NCBI RefSeq assembly: GCF_035046505.1
Contig: NC_089822.1
Location: 106,666,807 to 106,730,806 of the forward strand
Source: Tiliqua scincoides
Lineage: Eukaryota; Chordata; Lepidosauria; Squamata; Scincidae
Length of the DNA: 64,000 nucleotides
Direction: 5' to 3'
Positions within the stretch are counted from its first letter, which is position 1, and every line of letters begins with the position of its first letter. Shown in pieces: positions 31,500-64,000 of this stretch. The position numbers and the translations under genes were made by a program. Under the pieces are notes generated by a model. The model worked only from the letters and a program-made list of their open reading frames with translations, was not told the origin of the DNA and ran no database searches.

Positions 31500-34400
31500 C
31501 ACCATTCCTTAGAGTCACACTTTTTTTAAAAAAAAAAGTGTATTAACGTTAAAGTGACAGAACACCCGAAACTCAGAGTATTTTATGCACCAAGTTTCTT
31601 AAAATTGCTTCAACACAAACCTTTTGGATACATCTTTCAATTTTAATAAAAAGTTAAAACAGTAAAACACACCCCAACACGAAAATAACATCTGACCAAA
31701 AGCAATCTGAAAACTAGAAGTAGCATGTGATTGATGTTTCCTTAGCAGCAAGTGATCCCCTAAATGAGTTTTGCCTTTTAGCCAAAGGCTGGACATGCCA
31801 ACACATCAGACCCATTAGATTCAATCCTGGAAAGACATTTTCAATAGTTTAATCTTCCCCTCAAGAGCCAGGCCTACAACTTGCTTCAGATTTGCCAACC
31901 ATTCACTAATATATACATCAAATTTCCACATACAAGAAATGCTGTACAGTCTTCTAAACTGCTACTTTCACTTCTTTGGCTAGGAACGGTCGTTAAAGCA
32001 ACCAGTCATTTAAGGGACATGAAAGTGCTTATGATGAAAATCAGGTCTTCCATTTCTTCAAAAAGTGCCTTGATTAGGGGTGACACACACAAGTATAGTA
32101 CCAGATGCTGAGACAGCTGACATTAGAGGGTTGTTTTTTTAAAAATAAGTGTCAACACAATTCAATGGGACTCAATAGCAGCTTTTCAGTGTCCATCTCA
32201 ACCCACGGCAGAACTATAAATTCAAGCACTGGAAACACCTTGCCTCTATCATCAGAGCTTATAAAGTTGTTCAACATATACAAAGTCACAAATCTTAAAA
32301 TAAAACACACGTAAGATCACGGCAGTTAGAAGACACCTTGGGGATAAAATCAGCTAGCAAAGCCAAAGGCCTAGGGGAACAACAAATGGGATGCTTCTCC
32401 TGGAACGCCAGAGTCTCAGCAGAAGTAGGATATGACAAGGCACAGGTGAACTAGTTTAAGGACTAGCCTTTTCTAGACTGAAGGCTAGCTAGTGAAAGAG
32501 CAGAAGTTCCCAAGAAGCCTCTCATAGATTTTTTTTTTAATGACTCTGTAATAATGCATCCAACTATTTGGTTTAACTTGATCAGTAAGCAAGGTCCCAA
32601 GTGCTTCTCCCCTATACTCACATAATAACAGAGTACAGTTGCTCCTTGTTTTACATGAGGATTACGTTCCAGGATCAGACTGTAACACTAAAACTGTGTA
32701 TACTCAAAGCACCTCTTACAAACTGGCTGGGTTCAGGAAGAGGAGGAAAAGAATGATTTACTGAAGGCTTTTAGGATCTGCAGTTTCAGAGCTGCCTCCC
32801 CTACCTCAGCTGACCTGTTCCTCCTTTTTAAGGGCACAATGTTCATTAGATCTGCTCTTCCAAGAGCAGTTTTCTTTAGTCCCCCTTTCCTTCCTGCATC
32901 TTTCAGGCTTTTGAATTAGAAGCCCCATCTGCCACAGAGACATGGCTGAAAGTTTTCAGTGAGGGAGAACGAGAGGAGAAAATTGTGCACTGAGAATCTC
33001 CTGTTCCTTCCCCTTCCAGCGCACATTTATATTTTAGCACAGGGTGGAGGGATATAGCAGAACTATACACAAAATTCAAGAAAAATAAAAATGCTAGTGT
33101 TCAGAATTATGTGGGGTGGGTGGGCTGGCAGAGGAATGTTCCCAGTAAGTAGTCATTTGGTGCCCAACCTCAGCCCAGCTCCCACAACTGAGACCAAGTC
33201 TGAGCACAAAGAAAATTGTTGCCTTTGCAACGGCTAGGGAAAATGCGATTTTCCTGCACACAAAGCAAAGAAGAAACATACCTGGATTCTCTGCAATAAC
33301 TGACAAACGTGAATTGACCATCTATTATATCCTTGTTTGTGAATATAAATACCATTAGAAACAAAATGCTGAGTTGCAGCTGTAGTAGAAGACTTGTTTT
33401 CAAAGCCTCAACACTTAAAATGACCTCAAAAGCATTGGTCCTGTGAAGATTGGTCCATAAATAAATCCAGCATGAATAAAAGTCTGCTTTAACCCAGACA
33501 CATTAATTGGCCTTGTAGAACTTTGGAAATGCAGGCAAGCATCTACAGTGGAGGTGCAGCATCAACAGTCCTACTGACTTGTACAAGCCATGAAGCAACT
33601 ATCACAGGTGGAAGAGGCCAGTACCTAAACTATCAACAGATGCTGATCTAGAAGTTATTCACCAGCAGAGTAACTAGCTATCTTTTCACATGTTCAAAAC
33701 ATGGCTTAACTCAAGTATCCAATGCCTACACAGTAAGTCAAGTCCAGTGCAGCATATGCGACAAAACCAGACTGAAGTCCAACTCCAGTAACAGTGGACC
33801 CAATAAATGCAGTCAGTTTATAAGCTAGAAGAGCTTTTTAAAATGGGCATATTCTGCATGACCATTCTTTCTTGCATTGCCATCTTGAGTGCTGGAAAAG
33901 TTTTCAGGGGCTCCCATCTCTGGTGTCAAATTTCTTCTCTCCCACACAGGAGAAGAAAGTGAGTATGTTGAACAAATACATGCAAGTATATATCCACTTC
34001 ACTGGGAAGCATGGGGTAAGACTATACCATATAGGTTGTGTTACTCAAATCCCTCCATTCTAAGTATCCCCTTTCCTTCTAAGAGGGACAAAAGATTGTG
34101 TGCTGCTATGCACACAGTCACACACTTTTGGAAGAAAAAAAACATTCTGTGTAAACAAAAGACTGTAATCCTTCAACCACAAACAAAGCAGCAAGCAAAT
34201 ATGAATGGTTTGATTACTTATGCTTTCCTTCAACCTCATTGGCAAGAATCTGCTACTCCGCCCTTTTTTGTAAAGACAAAGTTAAGCTACAGCAGACTAA
34301 GCATTGCCATTCCAATGAAACTACCTCCTGCAATATATAGGTATCACAAAAAATATAGAGTAACAATACTCAAAGGTAAGGAGATAGTAGGGTAAACATC

Positions 34401-35074
34401 AGGGCTCTTATATTAAGGATTAATAAGAACTTTAGAAAAATCTAAAGTTATAGGTGCACCATTACTGTGAATTCACTGCCTTTTAGGTCAATCAGTCTGT
34501 ATTAGTGGTCTCCACTCTCTGTATTGCTGTGTTCTGCAGACCACCTTTATATACTATTTTTGTACCACCTTTAGAATAAAATTCCACAGAACAAGCACAA
34601 ACAACATTCACAGTACAACTGTTATACCTTGCAATACTTCAAGATGTTTGTTCCCATCAGATGGTCAATAATGGCTTTCCTACAGTCAAGTTTCACCAGG
34701 ATAAAAAATAAATCCAAGCTTAACAATTAGGACAATCCCAACAAACAAAGGAAAGTCCACCTCAAAGGAAGAAATGTGAACACATGCAGCTACACACAGT
34801 TCATTCTTAGGATTTGTAACTGGCATCTCATCATGTGTGGCTGGCAAATTTCTGATCTGCACCAAAATCAGGAATGATCTTCAGCTGCCAGAGCAATTAT
34901 TGGTAACACGCAGTCATCCAACTGCAACAACTCTGAATAACGTACTGCTTTTTTCCTAAAAGCAGACACAGTAGTGCTGTTCATATTTCTTCTGCTCATC
35001 AGTTGCTTCTGGCTTGCACACTGTTGTGCAGATTTATTGGACTAGATACTTCAAAAACACATTTGCTTTATCCA
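31500..35074 (-). other. SLC22A15: Probable 3' UTR or downstream flank of SLC22A15
   Basis: This 3.5 kb is notably poor in the repeats that fill the rest of the intergenic DNA, and it follows directly on the SLC22A15 stop. A long 3' UTR would explain this. A short fragment at 32635-32700 (CAGTTGCTCCTTGTTTTACA) resembles the end of a pogo/Tigger-type element but has no partner end. Extent of the UTR is inference. Confidence 0.4.
35033..35038 (-). terminator. SLC22A15: Candidate proximal poly(A) signal of SLC22A15
   Basis: AATAAA on the minus strand 37 bases beyond the stop codon. It is very close to the stop; alternative ATTAAA signals occur on the minus strand further down (about 32540, 31850 and 31625). 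Which is used cannot be told from sequence. Confidence 0.3.
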
Positions 35075-62979
<27,905 letters not shown>

Positions 62980-63410
62980 GCTGAGCCCCGAGGCCGCGGC
63001 GGCTGGAGCAGGAGCAGCCCTTCCCCGTCTCCTTCTAAGCGCATCCCGCTCACCAGCACCGGGGCTAACCGCAGCAGAGCGGGGAGGGACGCCTGAGAGG
63101 CGAAAGAGCTCCCACTCGGCGGGCCGGAGTGCGCATGTCCGACGCGGGGAGGACACCCGCAGGCACGGCAGGCAGGGCTAGAATGGCTCTGCCGCCGAAG
63201 AAGCCGGCAGCGCTTGCCCGGGGGGAGGCAGCCTGGCACGCTGAACAGGACTACTCTGTCCGCTCAGCTACGCAGCGGTTCTGGAAGAGCCCCATATTTT
63301 AGCTGCAAAGGGGGACCCTTGACCAGGTGCTAAGGGGGCAGAGTGTCTCTGCCTCGAACCATTGCATAGAAGAGGGAACTTTGGTAGGTGCTGCTTTTTC
63401 ACCCCCATCT

Positions 63411-63765
63411 AATCCCTGTCTACTCAGAAGTAAGGCCCATTAGAGTCAGTGAGGCTTAGTCCCAGGAAAGTGTGGATGGGATATCAGCCTGAGAGCCCTA
63501 GCCTATGCATGTCTACTCAGAAGTAAGTCCCATGAGAGTCAATGGAGCTTACTCCCAGGAAAGTGTGGCTAGGATTGCAGCCTTGGAGCCCAATCCTGTG
63601 CATGTCTATTCAGAAGTAAGTCCCATTAGAGTCAATGGGTTTTACTCCCAGGTAAGTGTGGCTAGGGTTGCAGCCTTGGAGTTCAATCCTATGCATTCTG
63701 AAGTAAATCCCATTATAGTCAATGGGTCTCACTCCCAGGTAAATGTGGCAAGATTGTGGCCAATA
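63411..63765 (+). repeat. Tandem array of about four palindromic MITE units
   Basis: Four head-to-tail units of about 90-94 bp begin near 63411, 63491, 63584 and 63678. Each carries ATGTCTACTCAGAAGTAAGT-like sequence, then AGTCAATGG, CTTACTCCCAGG, GTGTGGCTAGGATTGCAGCC. Single copies elsewhere (21703, 28709, 36439) have the same unit, so the array arose from a mobile repeat that became tandem. Confidence 0.85.
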
Positions 63766-63924
63766 TTCCCTCTTCTATACAATGGTTAAAGGTATATAGG
63801 CGCTCTGTCGTCCCCCTTTGTATCTGGTCACCCTACCCATACGACAGGGCGGGATGGGGCTGTATCTGTCAGTGGCTCATTATGGGAATCTATCCACTTT
63901 TGTTGCAGCTTAGAGGTGAGAGAT

Positions 63925-64000
63925 TGAGGTTGCAATTCCAAATACATTTTTCCTAGAAGTAAGTCCCGCTGAACACAACATGACTTACTTCTGAGTAGGC
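63925..64000. repeat. Partial palindromic MITE unit at window edge
   Basis: GAAGTAAGTCCCGCTGAAC then ATGACTTACTTCTGAGTAGG are mirror halves of the same repeat unit; the copy is cut by the window end. Confidence 0.65.

Larger units (their letters stand above)
26097..31500. other. Intergenic DNA between SLC22A15 and MAB21L3
   Basis: This stretch contains the repeats listed separately (27335, 28709, 28985, 29419, 30951). A run of 14 G follows a T tract at about 26667-26687. No frame resembles a host protein. Gene-free apart from possible distant regulatory DNA, which I cannot see. Confidence 0.5.

Noticed and set aside
62980-63156. N-terminal extension of SLC22A15 upstream of MEVEEAF
   Set aside because: The frame is open but contains no ATG; the first ATG in frame has a strong context and agrees with the mammalian start.
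63411-63765. Regularly spaced repeats that could suggest a CRISPR array
   Set aside because: The units are contiguous, about 90 bp, diverged, and also occur singly as MITEs; there are no spacers and this is a vertebrate genome.

Overview
This is a stretch of vertebrate nuclear DNA, most likely from a squamate reptile (lizard or gecko type). The evidence is large introns, CR1 LINEs ending in TTCTTATG repeats, many short hAT-like and TTAA-flanked elements, a young mariner element, and no prokaryotic-style gene packing. Species cannot be named from the window.

Two host genes are present, both on the minus strand and head to tail. SLC22A15 (62979 down to 35075) can be read as 12 coding exons giving 545 residues. 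MAB21L3 (18356 down to 5294) can be read as 6 coding exons giving 363 residues. As I recall it, SLC22A15 next to MAB21L3 is also the order on human chromosome 1p13, so the block looks like conserved synteny. All exon joins were read by hand from open frames, AG/GT borders and matching codon phase. Neither gene shows a break.

Layout: 1-4.2 kb holds TTAA- and hAT-type miniature elements and an old LINE split by a CR1 copy. 4.2-18.4 kb is MAB21L3, whose introns carry hAT and CR1 pieces, including a 1.1 kb GC-rich element with an internal minisatellite. 18.4-31 kb is intergenic: MITEs, an old CR1 and one apparently intact mariner with its transposase frame open. About 31.5-35 kb is probably 3' UTR or downstream flank of SLC22A15. 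35-63 kb is SLC22A15, with a young CR1 nested in a hAT-like element in intron 4 and several long fold-back sequences. 62.7-63.25 kb is the CpG-rich promoter and first exon. 63.4-64 kb is a tandem run of a palindromic repeat unit.

The genes are unrelated in function. SLC22A15 is a 12-helix plasma-membrane solute carrier. MAB21L3 is a Mab-21 (cGAS-like fold) protein that appears to lack two of the three metal-binding acids. No RNA gene, CRISPR array or prokaryote-like system was found. The points most worth a second look are the intact mariner, the hAT element that appears to have captured a TTAA-type palindrome before it spread, the fold-back family, and the MAB21L3 active-site loss.
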